Source of the DNA: Nonomuraea glycinis
GTDB taxonomy: Bacteria; Actinomycetota; Actinomycetes; Streptosporangiales; Streptosporangiaceae
NCBI RefSeq assembly: GCF_014646515.1
Contig: NZ_BMNK01000014.1
Location: 190,298 to 254,297 of the forward strand
Direction of reading: 5' to 3'
Length of the DNA stretch: 64,000 bases
The translations under genes were made by a program, and so were the position numbers. Numbering within the stretch: the stretch's first letter is position 1; every line of letters begins with the position of its first letter. Positions 49,669 to 58,133 of the stretch are shown piece by piece. The notes below the pieces were generated by a model. The model did no database searches, had not been told where the DNA came from, and saw only the letters and a list, made by a program, of their open reading frames with translations.

Positions 49669-51474
49669 TCAGAAAGCCTCCTCCGGAAGGTCCATGACCT
49701 CCAGGCCGGTGGCGGCCAGCACCTGACGCTCGGCGGTCAGGCGGGGCAGCACGGTCTTGGCGAAGAACGACGCGGCGGCGACCTTGCCCCGGTAGAAGGC
49801 GTCCTCGCCGTCGGTCAGCTTGGCCAGGGCCACCTCGGCCTGGCGCAGCAGCAGCCAGCCGATCACCAGGTCGCCCAGCGCGAGCAGGAACCTGGTGGAG
49901 TTCAGGCCGACCTTGTAGACCTCGGAGGGCGACTCCAGCGAGCCCAGCGCCCAGCCGGCCATCGTGTCGCCCATGGCCTTGATGTCCGCGGCGGCCTCGG
50001 CGAGCAGCTTGCGCTCCTCCTTCAGCCGGCCGTTGCCGGCCTCGGAGGCGGCGAACGCGTTGATCTCGCCCAGCAGCGCGCCGATCGCGGCGCCCTGGTT
50101 GCGCAGGATCTTGCGGAAGAACAGGTCCAGGCCCTGGATCGCGGTCGTCCCCTCGTACAGGGAGTCGATCTTCGCGTCGCGGATGTACTGCTCGATCGGG
50201 TAGTCCTGCAGATAGCCCGAGCCGCCGAGCGTCTGCAGCGAGCGGGAGAGCAGCTCGTACGAACGCTCCGAGCCGACGCCCTTGACCACCGGCAGCAGCA
50301 GGTCGTTCAGCGCCTGCGCGTGCTCGTCCGCCGGATTGACCTGGATGGTGTCCTGGAGGGTGGCGGTGTAGAGCACCAGCGCGCGCATGCCCTCGGCGTA
50401 CGACTTCTGCAGCATGAGCTCGCGGCGTACGTCCGGGTGGTTGATGATGGGCACGCGCGGGGCGGTCTTGTCCGACATCTTCGTCAGGTCGGCGCCCTGC
50501 AACCGGGACTTGGCGTACTCCAGGGCGTTCAGGTAGCCGGTGGACAGCGTGGCGATGGCCTTCGTGCCGACCATCATGCGGGCGTGCTCGATGATCATGA
50601 ACATCTGCTTGATGCCCTCGTGCACGTCGCCGATCAGCCAGCCGATCGCCGGATGCTTGTCGCCGAAGGTGAGCTCGCAGGTGGTGGAGACCTTCAGGCC
50701 CATCTTCTTCTCGACGTTGGTGACGTACACGCCGTTGCGCTCGCCCAGTTCGCCGGTCTCCAGGTCGACGTGGAACTTGGGCACCAGGAACATCGACAGC
50801 CCCTTGGTGCCGGGTCCGTGTCCCTCCGGGCGGGCCAGCACCAGGTGGAAGATGTTCTCGGTGAGGTCCTGCTCGCCGCTGGTGATGAAACGCTTGACGC
50901 CCTCGATGTGCCAGGTGCCGTCAGGCTGCTGGACCGCCTTGGCGCGGCCGGCGCCGACGTCGGAGCCCGCGTCCGGCTCGGTGAGCACCATGGTGGCGCC
51001 CCAGTCGCGCTCGATGGCCAGCTCCGCGAAGCGCTTCTGCTCGGGGGTGCCGACCTTCCACATGGTGTAGGCGAAGTTGGGGCCGGCGGCGTACATGTAA
51101 AGGGCCGGGTTCGCGCCCAGGACCAGCTCGGCCGTCGCCCACGCCAGGCTGCGCGGGATGCCCGCGCCACCGAGGTCGGCGGGCAGGTCGAAGCTCGACC
51201 AGCCGCCGTCGATCAGCGCCTGGTAGGACTTCTTGACGCCGTCGGGGAGGGTGACCGACGAGGTGGCGGCGTCGAACACCGGCGGGTGGCGGTCGCCCTC
51301 CTCGAAGGAGTCGGCGAGCACGCCGGTGGCCAGTCTGTCGGCCTCCTCCAGAATGCTGCGGGCAGTGTCCTCGTCCACGTCCGCATAGGGTCCGCTGCCG
51401 AGGATCTCGCGTCGACCGAACACCTCGAAGAGGTTGAATTCCAGGTCACGCACGTTGCTCTTGTAGTGGCCCAT
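49669..51474 (-). CDS. Acyl-CoA dehydrogenase (FadE/AidB-like, with extra N- and C-terminal domains)
   Basis: The 601-residue FAD enzyme of beta-oxidation has a small N-terminal domain (MGHYKSNVRDLEFNLFEVFG), the core with ATMVLTEPDAGSDVGAGRAKA and GVKRFITSGEQD, and the active-site Glu in SLYEGTTAIQGLDLFFRK. A C-terminal helical domain (about 460-601) is the extension typical of the 60-kDa FadE branch. The promoter region to the right carries a repeated operator-like motif shared with the divergent methyltransferase. Confidence 0.92.
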   Translation of the reverse strand: MGHYKSNVRDLEFNLFEVFGRREILGSGPYADVDEDTARSILEEADRLATGVLADSFEEGDRHPPVFDAATSSVTLPDGVKKSYQALIDGGWSSFDLPADLGGAGIPRSLAWATAELVLGANPALYMYAAGPNFAYTMWKVGTPEQKRFAELAIERDWGATMVLTEPDAGSDVGAGRAKAVQQPDGTWHIEGVKRFITSGEQDLTENIFHLVLARPEGHGPGTKGLSMFLVPKFHVDLETGELGERNGVYVTNVEKKMGLKVSTTCELTFGDKHPAIGWLIGDVHEGIKQMFMIIEHARMMVGTKAIATLSTGYLNALEYAKSRLQGADLTKMSDKTAPRVPIINHPDVRRELMLQKSYAEGMRALVLYTATLQDTIQVNPADEHAQALNDLLLPVVKGVGSERSYELLSRSLQTLGGSGYLQDYPIEQYIRDAKIDSLYEGTTAIQGLDLFFRKILRNQGAAIGALLGEINAFAASEAGNGRLKEERKLLAEAAADIKAMGDTMAGWALGSLESPSEVYKVGLNSTRFLLALGDLVIGWLLLRQAEVALAKLTDGEDAFYRGKVAAASFFAKTVLPRLTAERQVLAATGLEVMDLPEEAF

Positions 51475-51506
51475 GGTGCAGATCTCCTTGAACCGAGGTC
51501 TTTACG

Positions 51507-51546
51507 TACTCGCCAGTAACCTTACTTGAAATGCTACCCGCGAGTA
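51507..51546. promoter_or_regulatory. Two TACY-N4-AGTA dyads between fadE and the methyltransferase
   Basis: TACTCGCCAGTA (51507-51518) and TACCCGCGAGTA (51535-51546), each followed by ACC, are spaced 28 bp centre to centre, with TTACTTG between them. They resemble TetR-type operators that control fatty-acid genes. No such regulator is encoded next to the pair, so it must lie elsewhere. Confidence 0.6.
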
Positions 51547-51575
51547 ACCATGGATATGCATGGCATGCTCTCTCC

Positions 51576-52373
51576 ATGGACGCCGAAGAACTCGCCGCGA
51601 AGTGGCGGGAGCGCCTGGAATCCTGGGCCATTCCGGAGGAGATCCTGGCGCAGGCCCCGGTCGATCCCTGGACCTATCCACTCGCCCAGTTCACCAGCCG
51701 CACCGACAGGGTGCTCGCCGCGCCGGACGACAGCCCCACGACGGCCCGGGTGGCCGAGGCGCTGCCCGACGGCGGCACCCTGCTCGATGTCGGCTCCGGC
51801 CCCGGCGCCTCGTCACTCCCGCTGCGGGACCGGATCGGCCACCTGTGGGCCGTCGACCTCTCCGCCGAGATGCTCCAGGAGCTGTCGGCCAGGGCCGACA
51901 AACTGGCGGTGCCGGCCACCACCGTCGAAGGCCGCTGGCCCGACGTGGCCGCGCAGGTGCCCGAGGTGGACGTGGTGGTGTCCGCCCACGTGGTCTACAA
52001 CGTTCCCGACATCGCGGAGTTCCTGCGCGCCCTCGACGCCCGCGCCCGGCGCCGGGTGGTGCTGGAGCTGCCGCACCGCCACCCCATGAGCTGGCTGGAG
52101 CCCCTCTGGAAGCACTTCCACGGCGTCACCCGGCCCGTCCGGCCGGTTGCCGAGGACTGTGTGGCCGTGGCGGCCGCTCTCGGCTTCGCCGTGCGCGTGG
52201 AGGAGCGTGAGGCCCCGCTGGAGCGCTTCGACTCCCTGCAGCACCTGGCGGCCAGCGCGTGCCACCGCATCTGCCTCGACCCGTCGCGGGCGGACGAGGT
52301 GGCGCGGACGGCCCTGGAGATGGGCATGTGGCCGCTGCCCCGCGACCGTTGGGCGACCCTTTGGTGGGAATGA
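51576..52373 (+). CDS. Class I SAM-dependent methyltransferase
   Basis: The product has 265 residues from the ATG at 51576 (MDAEELAAKWRERLESWAIPEEI). An N-terminal helical part precedes the Rossmann core: motif I LLDVGSGPGASSLPL, an acidic end of strand 2 (LWAVDLSAEML) and motif IV VDVVVSAHVVYNVPD. The substrate is unknown. No ribosome site is obvious, so a leaderless or short-leader message is possible. It is divergent from fadE through the shared operator region. Confidence 0.85.
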   Translation: MDAEELAAKWRERLESWAIPEEILAQAPVDPWTYPLAQFTSRTDRVLAAPDDSPTTARVAEALPDGGTLLDVGSGPGASSLPLRDRIGHLWAVDLSAEMLQELSARADKLAVPATTVEGRWPDVAAQVPEVDVVVSAHVVYNVPDIAEFLRALDARARRRVVLELPHRHPMSWLEPLWKHFHGVTRPVRPVAEDCVAVAAALGFAVRVEEREAPLERFDSLQHLAASACHRICLDPSRADEVARTALEMGMWPLPRDRWATLWWE

Positions 52374-52411
52374 CCGGGATCGGGGCGGCGTTCTTCGAGT
52401 GAGCTCAGCTC

Positions 52412-52466
52412 CCGGACGAGATGCGCCGTACCCGGCAGGCCAAGACGACGCGCCGCACTGTCGTCT
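52412..52466 (+). promoter_or_regulatory. Guanidine-III (ykkC-III) riboswitch
   Basis: The run CCGGACGAGATGCGCCGTAC, then CCGGCAGGCCAAGACGACGC (52412-52451), matches the guanidine-III aptamer almost base for base as I recall it (conserved CCGGACGAG, GCGCCGUACCCGG and AAGACG). P1 is CCGG/CCGG (52412-52415, 52432-52435), and GCGCCGU pairs as a pseudoknot with the AAGACGACGC segment, with one mismatch. AGACGAC (52443-52449) can instead pair with GTCGTCT (52460-52466), just before the AAGGAG ribosome site, giving a simple switch. The gene it controls is an SMR exporter, the usual partner. Confidence 0.92.
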
Positions 52467-52485
52467 CGTCTGAAGGAGTCATTCC

Positions 52486-52806
52486 ATGGCCTGGATCGTT
52501 CTCGTGCTCGCCGGCCTCGCCGAGGTCGTCATGGCCCTGTCGCTCAAGCTCAGCAACGGCTTCACCCACGCGTGGTGGACCGTCTCCTTCCTGCTCACGG
52601 CCGTGCTCAGCTTCGGCCTGCTGGCCTACGCGCTCAAGTCGCTGGAGGTGGGCACCGCCTACGCGGCCTGGACGGGCATCGGCGCGGTGGGCACGGCCGT
52701 GCTCGGCATGCTCATCATGGGCGACCAGGTCACGGCGGTCCGGCTGATCTCCATCGCGCTCATCGTGGCCGGCGTGGTCGGCCTCAACCTCGCGGGCGCG
52801 CACTGA
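52486..52806 (+). CDS. SMR family transporter, probable guanidinium exporter
   Basis: The 106-residue protein has four membrane helices: AWIVLVLAGLAEVVMALSLK (with the essential Glu of the proton/substrate site), TVSFLLTAVLSFGLLAYALK, VGTAYAAWTGIGAVGTAVLG and VRLISIALIVAGVVGLNLAG. The Gly/Ala-Trp pattern is that of the SugE/Gdx branch. Members behind guanidine riboswitches export guanidinium in exchange for protons. AAGGAG lies 8 bases upstream of the ATG. Only one subunit gene is present, so it would act as a homodimer. Confidence 0.93.
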   Translation: MAWIVLVLAGLAEVVMALSLKLSNGFTHAWWTVSFLLTAVLSFGLLAYALKSLEVGTAYAAWTGIGAVGTAVLGMLIMGDQVTAVRLISIALIVAGVVGLNLAGAH

Positions 52807-52847
52807 TCGGTTTGACGCTGTAAGCGGTGTCGCGGTTGGGTGGCTCA

Positions 52848-53231
52848 ATGATCGAGATTCATGCGGTGACCATCGACTGCGCGGACCCGTACGAGCTGGC
52901 GTCCTGGTGGAGCCGGGCCACGGGGCTTCCCCTGGGAGAGGGGGACGTGCCGGGCGACGACGAGGTGATGCTGCGCACCGAGCGCGACCCGTTCGTGCTG
53001 TTCATCCGGGTGCCGGAGGCCAAGACCACCAAGAACCGGGTGCATCTGGACGTCAACGGCACCGAGGGCCGGACCCGCGACCAGGAGGTCGAGCGGCTGC
53101 TGGGCCTGGGCGCGACGATCTTCGGCGACCACCGGACCGCCGAGGGCGCCGGCTGGGTGACCATGCTCGACCCCGAGGGCAACGAGTTCTGCGTCTGCAG
53201 GAGCGAGGCTGAGAGGGGGGTGCCGCAGTGA
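52848..53231 (+). CDS. VOC family (glyoxalase-like) protein
   Basis: The product has 127 residues from the ATG giving MIEIHAVTIDCADPYELASWW; an in-frame start seven codons upstream is possible. Two beta-alpha-beta-beta-beta units (VTIDCADPYELASWWSRATGL, KNRVHLDVNG, GWVTMLDPEGNEFCVC) give the vicinal-oxygen-chelate fold. The ligand is unknown; similar proteins include antibiotic-binding or lyase-type members. It follows the SMR gene by 41 bases and may be read through from the riboswitch transcript. Confidence 0.85.
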   Translation: MIEIHAVTIDCADPYELASWWSRATGLPLGEGDVPGDDEVMLRTERDPFVLFIRVPEAKTTKNRVHLDVNGTEGRTRDQEVERLLGLGATIFGDHRTAEGAGWVTMLDPEGNEFCVCRSEAERGVPQ

Positions 53232-53243
53232 TCGCCGCAGGGC

Positions 53244-53693
53244 TCAGCGGGCGGAGCGCGCCCGGCCCTGCATCGTGAGCGCGAGGATCGCGGCGATCAT
53301 GTAGACCAGCGCGCCGTGCCAGCCCGCCTGGAACGCCGAGCCGATCACCCCTTCGCCGTCGAGCACGAGCTGCACCGGATAGTCGAGCACGGCGGTGATG
53401 CCGGCGGGCACCAGCGCGAACTTCCACGGGTGCCGCAGCGCCCAGAGGCGCGCCTGCCGGGTCACCCGGTCGCCCTCCTCCGGCTTGGCGATCGAACCGA
53501 TGGCCGCGATCAGCGCGAACAGGCTGATGCCGAGCCCCAGGGCCCACACCAGATCCCCGCCACCGGTGATCAGGCCCATGCCGAAGCTGACGGCGCTGAC
53601 GGCGCCACCGCCGATGACGGCGGCCTTCCAGGGCGCACCGCGCAGCGCGGCGCCGGACAACGAGACTTCGTCGCGTCGGGTGATTTCGTTCAT
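53244..53693 (-). CDS. Hypothetical four-helix membrane protein
   Basis: The product has 149 residues from the ATG giving MNEITRRDEVSLSGAALRG. Four hydrophobic segments are visible: AAVIGGGAVSAVSFGMGLI, LVWALGLGISLFALIAAIG, FALVPAGITAVLDYPVQLVL and WHGALVYMIAAILALTM. I do not recognise the family. It is convergent with the VOC gene (12 bases between stops) and stands alone. Confidence 0.65.
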   Translation of the reverse strand: MNEITRRDEVSLSGAALRGAPWKAAVIGGGAVSAVSFGMGLITGGGDLVWALGLGISLFALIAAIGSIAKPEEGDRVTRQARLWALRHPWKFALVPAGITAVLDYPVQLVLDGEGVIGSAFQAGWHGALVYMIAAILALTMQGRARSAR

Positions 53694-53788
53694 GACCCCA
53701 GCGTGCCTTTCCGGACCCCCGGATCGCATCGGGGACAGACCCTGATATCAACCCTGGTACGTGCCCGCCCCCGCAGCCCCGGCGGGTC

Positions 53789-54907
53789 TCACGAACGCAG
53801 TGGGCGGAAGAAGTCGCGCAGGTCGGTGCCCAGCGTGCCGGGGACCTCCAGAGCCGGGAAGTGCCCGCCCTCGGCGTGCTCACGCCACCACACGATGTTC
53901 TCGCTCCGCTCGGCGAGCGCGCGTACCGGAAGCACGATCTCGTACGGGAAGCACGAGACGCCGGTCGGCACCACACCACGGCCCGGGACCGGCCCCGCCA
54001 GGGCGTTCTCGCGGTAGAACTGCGCGGCAGAACCGGCCGTACCGGTCAGCCAGTACAGCGCGATGTCGGCGAGCAGCACGTCATCGCCGATGCGGTCCCG
54101 GCGGCGGGGATCGGTCCAGTCGTGGAAGCGTTCGATGATCCACGCCAGCAGGGCGGTGGGCGAGTCGGTCAGCGCGTAGGACAGCGACTGGGGGCGCGTG
54201 CGCTGCAGGTGCTCGTACGCGCCGAACTCCGCGGCCCACTTCGCGTACCCCGCCAGCCGGGCGTCGTCCTGCGGGGACAGTGCCTCCTCCGCTGCGCCAG
54301 AGGGCGGCGTCGGCAGATAGTTGACGTGGACGCCGACGACCGACCGCGGCGCGAGCCTGGCCACCCGCCGCGAGATGCCGGCGCCGAGGTCGCCGCCGTG
54401 CACGCCGTAGCGCTCGTAGCCCAGCCGCGCCATCAGCACGGTCCACGCACGGGCCACCCGCTCGCCGTTCCAGCCGGGTCCCGACAGCGGCGAGAAACCG
54501 AAGCCCGGGATGCTCGGCACGACCAGGTCGAACGCCTCGTCGTGCCCGCTCAAGGGCCCGGCGAGGTCGGCGAACTCCAGGAATGATCCCGGCCAGCCGT
54601 GCGTGGCCAGCAACGGCAGCGCTCCCGGCACGCCGGACCGCACCCACAGGAAGTGGATCGTCTGCCCCTCCACCACGGTCGTGAACTGCGGGAGCTCGCC
54701 CAGCCGCGCCTCCAGCTCGCGCCAGTCGAATCCGGTGCGCCAGCGCTCGGCCAGCTCCCGCACCCGAGCCACCGGCGCACCGCCCCGCCATTCCTCGTTC
54801 GGCAACTGGTCGGGCCATCGCGTGCGGTCGAGCCGCGCACGCAGGTCCGCCAGGTCGCCGTCCGGCACGTGTACCCGGAACTCCGAGATCTCTGATCCGC
54901 TCACCAT
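53789..54907 (-). CDS. Epoxide hydrolase (EHN domain plus alpha/beta hydrolase)
   Basis: The product has 372 residues. The N-terminal EHN segment (EFRVHVPDGDLADLRARLDRTRWPD, FDWRELEARLGELPQF) is typical of microsomal-type epoxide hydrolases. The hydrolase core has the oxyanion motif HGWPGSFLEF, the nucleophile Asp in VHGGDLGAGISRRVA and the C-terminal His in AEGGHFPALEVP. It would open epoxides to diols through an ester intermediate. The start ATG has a GGAG 4 bases upstream. It is divergent from the double-GNAT gene. Confidence 0.88.
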   Translation of the reverse strand: MVSGSEISEFRVHVPDGDLADLRARLDRTRWPDQLPNEEWRGGAPVARVRELAERWRTGFDWRELEARLGELPQFTTVVEGQTIHFLWVRSGVPGALPLLATHGWPGSFLEFADLAGPLSGHDEAFDLVVPSIPGFGFSPLSGPGWNGERVARAWTVLMARLGYERYGVHGGDLGAGISRRVARLAPRSVVGVHVNYLPTPPSGAAEEALSPQDDARLAGYAKWAAEFGAYEHLQRTRPQSLSYALTDSPTALLAWIIERFHDWTDPRRRDRIGDDVLLADIALYWLTGTAGSAAQFYRENALAGPVPGRGVVPTGVSCFPYEIVLPVRALAERSENIVWWREHAEGGHFPALEVPGTLGTDLRDFFRPLRS

Positions 54908-54993
54908 GCGCTCCGCTGTACCTCATCCGTGTGTCCGGTGAGCCGAGCTTAGGTGCCCGCCGCAGGGAGGTTCGCTCCTGACATGATTTGTCC

Positions 54994-55917
54994 ATGCGAG
55001 ACATGGGGATTGAGCGGCTCGGACCGGACGAGGGGGAGCGACTGCGGGCGATCCGGCTGCGGGCGCTCCGGGACACGCCCGAGGCGTTCGCGTCGTCGTA
55101 CGAGAGAGAAAGCGCGTTCCTGCCCGACCAATGGGCGGAAAGGCTGAAAAATCCGGAATCGCGGTGGATGGTGGCCACGACCGGCGGGGCCGACGTGGGG
55201 CTGGTCTGCGGCAAGGCCGAGGAAGGGCGGATGCACCTGCTGGCCATGTGGGTCGCTCCGGAGGCCAGGGGCGCCGGTGTGGCCTCGCGACTGGTGGACG
55301 CCACCGTCGCCTGGGCCCGCGAGTACGGCGCGGGGGAGGTCGAGCTCTGGACCGTGGACCAGAACGACGCCGCCATAACCCTCTACACCCGCAAGGGCTT
55401 CACCCCCAGCGGCAGAACCATGGCCCTGCCGTCACGGCCGCACCTCATGGAGTCCCACTACGTCCTGTCCCTGCTCTTCCGCCAGGCGCGCAGGCAGGAC
55501 GTCCCGGCGATCGTCGCGATGCTGGCCGACGACCCGCTGGGCGCCGAGCGCGAGGGCGACCCGGGCGACGAGCGCTACCTGGCCGCCTTCGACAGGATCG
55601 ACGCCGACCCGCACGACGAGCTGATCGTCGCCGAGCGGGACGGCAAGGTGATCGGCACGATGCAGCTCAGCTACCTCGCCGGGCTGTCCCGCCTGGGCGC
55701 GGAGCGCTGCCAGATCGAGGCGGTGCGGGTGGCGGCCGCCGCCCGCGGTCAGGGCCTGGGCCGCAGGATGATCGAGTGGGCCGTGGACCGGGCCAGGGCG
55801 CGGGGCTGCGCGATGGTGCAGCTCACCTCCGACAAGTCCCGCACCGACGCGCACCGCTTCTACGACTCGCTCGGCTTCACCGCCTCGCACGAGGGCTACA
55901 AGCTCAAGCTGGGCTGA
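54994..55917 (+). CDS. Tandem GNAT N-acetyltransferase
   Basis: The product has 307 residues with two complete GNAT domains. Domain 1 (1-155) has the acetyl-CoA motif LLAMWVAPEARGAGVASRLVD and VDQNDAAITLYTRKGF. Domain 2 (about 160-307) starts FRQARRQDVPAIVAML and has IEAVRVAAAARGQGLGRRMIEW and LTSDKSRTDAHRFYDSLGF. Both keep the R/Q-x-x-G-x-A/G pyrophosphate loop, so both may be active. The sharp junction suggests fusion of two neighbouring genes. The 3' end overlaps the convergent oxidoreductase gene by 14 bases. Confidence 0.88.
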   Translation: MRDMGIERLGPDEGERLRAIRLRALRDTPEAFASSYERESAFLPDQWAERLKNPESRWMVATTGGADVGLVCGKAEEGRMHLLAMWVAPEARGAGVASRLVDATVAWAREYGAGEVELWTVDQNDAAITLYTRKGFTPSGRTMALPSRPHLMESHYVLSLLFRQARRQDVPAIVAMLADDPLGAEREGDPGDERYLAAFDRIDADPHDELIVAERDGKVIGTMQLSYLAGLSRLGAERCQIEAVRVAAAARGQGLGRRMIEWAVDRARARGCAMVQLTSDKSRTDAHRFYDSLGFTASHEGYKLKLG

Positions 55918-57919
55918 TCTCGACCAGGTTGTCGTGGTAGACCGCCCCCCTGCCCAGGTCGGCGTCGCGCTCGCCGACGACCGCGTTCGGGTTGGCGCCG
56001 CCGGGGCTGAGCTTGGGCCAGCGTCCCTTGGGCGTGGCCACAACCCCGCGCGCCACCCGGTCGCTGACCTCCACGTCGGCCAGGAACGCGCCGCCCGCGT
56101 TGTGCACCCGCACCCGCTGCCCGCCGACCAGCCCGCGCGCCTCGGCGTCGGCCGGGTTGACCAGCACCACCGGATCCTTGGCCCGCCGCCGCAGCTCCGG
56201 ATTGCTGCCGAAGCTCGTGTTCAGGAACAGGTGCGGCGCGGGAGTGATCAGGGTCAGCGGGTACGGCCCCGCGCCGGCCGTACGAGCGGACAGGGACGGA
56301 ACGTACGCCTTGCCCGGCGGCGGGAAGCGCAGCCGGCCGGACTCGGTCGGGAAGCCCTCGGCGAACGGCGTGAACGGCTCGGGATAGTTCATCCGTACCC
56401 ATCCCTCCTTGCGCAGCCGGTCGACCGTGATGCCCTCCAACGAGGGATGACCACTGGACAGCAGGCTCTCGGCCAGCTCCAGATCGGAGTCGAACAGCGC
56501 CGGCTCGGTCATCCCCATGTGCGCGGCCAGACGGCGGAAGGTCTCCGTGGTGGACAGGCACTCGCCGGGCGGCGCCGCGGCGGGCTCGTTCCACAGCAGG
56601 TAGAGGTGGCCGTAGCCGGCGTGCAGGTCCAGGTGCTCGGTCTGCATGGTGGCGGGCAGCACGATGTCGGCGTAGTCGACCGTGTCCGTGGGGAACTGCT
56701 CCATGACGACGGTGAACAGGTCCTCGCGTTCGAGCTGCTTCCTGATCCCGTTGCTGTCGGCGGTCGAGCCGACCGGGTTGGCGGCGTACACCCACAGGCA
56801 CTTCACCGAGTCCGGCTTGGCGAGCTCCGAGGCCAGCCGGGTCATCGTCAGCGTGCGCACCGGCGCGGGCAGCAGGTCCTCGCGGGTGTCGATGGTGAGG
56901 TGGACGTGGTCGCTGGTGGAGTAGGAGACGCCGCCGCCGGGGTGGCGCCAGTCCCCGGTCACGCCGGGAATGGCGGCGATCGTGCGCATCGTGGTGCCGC
57001 CGCCCTCGTTGCGCTGGATACCCATGGTGGCGCGGATGGCGGTGGGCCTGGTGTGCGCGAGCCGCATCCCCAGGCTGTGGATGTCCTCGGCCGGGATGCC
57101 GGTGATCTCCGCCACCGTCTCGACCGGATATCTCAGGATCTCCTCGCGGAAGCCCTCCCAGCCTTCCGCGTGCCGGGCCAGGAACTCCTCGTCCTGCGCG
57201 CCCTCGGCGAGCACCACGTTCAGCAGGCCGAGCGCGAGCGCCGCGTCCGTGCCGGGCCGGATCGCCAGATGCTGGTCCGCCTGGTCGGCCGTACGGGTGC
57301 GGATCGGGTCGATGGCCACCACGTACGCGCCGTTCGCCTTGGCGTCCTGGACGAACTTCCAGAAGTGGTGCCCGCTGGTGAGCGGGTTCGTCCCCCAGAG
57401 CAGGATGAGCCTGGCCTGCGCGAAGTTCTCCGGGTCCATGCCGCCCGCGCTGCCGTTGGTCAGCCGCAGGCCGCTGTTGCCCGCCGCCGAGCAGATGTTC
57501 AGCCAGTGCTTGGCGGCGCCCAGCGTGTTCCAGAACCGGCGTCCCGCCACCCCCTCGCAGCCCTGCAGATAGCCCAGCGTGCCGGTGCCGAGGTAGGGCC
57601 AGATCGCCTGGCCGCCGTGCTCGGCGACGATGCCGCGCAGCCGTACCGAGATCTCCTCCAGCGCCTCCTCCCAGCTGATCCGCTCGAACCGGCCGGACCC
57701 CTTGGGGCCGACGCGGCGCATCGGGTGCAGGATGCGGTCGGGCGCGCGGGTCTGCTCCAGGTAGCGGTTGACCTTCACGCAGAGCGCGCCGCGCGTGTAG
57801 GGATGGTCCGGATTGCCGCGCATCCTGACCGGCCGGCCGTCCTCGACGGTGACCACCCAGGAGCAGGTATCCGGGCAGTCCAGCGGACAAGCTCCCAAAA
57901 CACTCAATTCGCCCGACAT
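55904..57919 (-). CDS. Molybdopterin-dependent oxidoreductase (single-subunit, 4Fe-4S)
   Basis: The product has 671 residues. The N-terminal cluster ligands are in GACPLDCPDTCSWVV plus a fourth Cys in RGALCVKVNRY. The molybdopterin-guanine-dinucleotide-binding core covers about 60-540 (WPYLGTGTLGYLQG, LILLWGTNPLTSGHHFW, IDPIRTRTADQADQHLAIRPG) and the C-terminal dinucleotide-binding barrel about 555-671 (LITPAPHLFLNTSFG, GVVATPKGRWP). There is no Tat signal, so it is cytoplasmic. The substrate could be formate, nitrate or a thiosulphate-like compound; the family is too broad to decide. No accessory subunits are adjacent. Confidence 0.88.
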   Translation of the reverse strand: MSGELSVLGACPLDCPDTCSWVVTVEDGRPVRMRGNPDHPYTRGALCVKVNRYLEQTRAPDRILHPMRRVGPKGSGRFERISWEEALEEISVRLRGIVAEHGGQAIWPYLGTGTLGYLQGCEGVAGRRFWNTLGAAKHWLNICSAAGNSGLRLTNGSAGGMDPENFAQARLILLWGTNPLTSGHHFWKFVQDAKANGAYVVAIDPIRTRTADQADQHLAIRPGTDAALALGLLNVVLAEGAQDEEFLARHAEGWEGFREEILRYPVETVAEITGIPAEDIHSLGMRLAHTRPTAIRATMGIQRNEGGGTTMRTIAAIPGVTGDWRHPGGGVSYSTSDHVHLTIDTREDLLPAPVRTLTMTRLASELAKPDSVKCLWVYAANPVGSTADSNGIRKQLEREDLFTVVMEQFPTDTVDYADIVLPATMQTEHLDLHAGYGHLYLLWNEPAAAPPGECLSTTETFRRLAAHMGMTEPALFDSDLELAESLLSSGHPSLEGITVDRLRKEGWVRMNYPEPFTPFAEGFPTESGRLRFPPPGKAYVPSLSARTAGAGPYPLTLITPAPHLFLNTSFGSNPELRRRAKDPVVLVNPADAEARGLVGGQRVRVHNAGGAFLADVEVSDRVARGVVATPKGRWPKLSPGGANPNAVVGERDADLGRGAVYHDNLVEISPA

Positions 57920-58133
57920 GGGCGACAGTTTATGTGGGGCCCATCAGCGCGCCAGAGGCGAGCGCACGGTAGAAATCAGAGGTGAAGGGTGAGCGTCCCA
58001 CCGTGTAGCCTGCCAACCGCTTTGAATCGCCGGGGGATGGGCAGGTCACACGCGTCCGGACCCGGGTCACGATCCGGGACGCAGGTGTCCAAGGATCCTA
58101 TGGTCTGGCCGGGAAGGTGCAGAATCACTGTCG

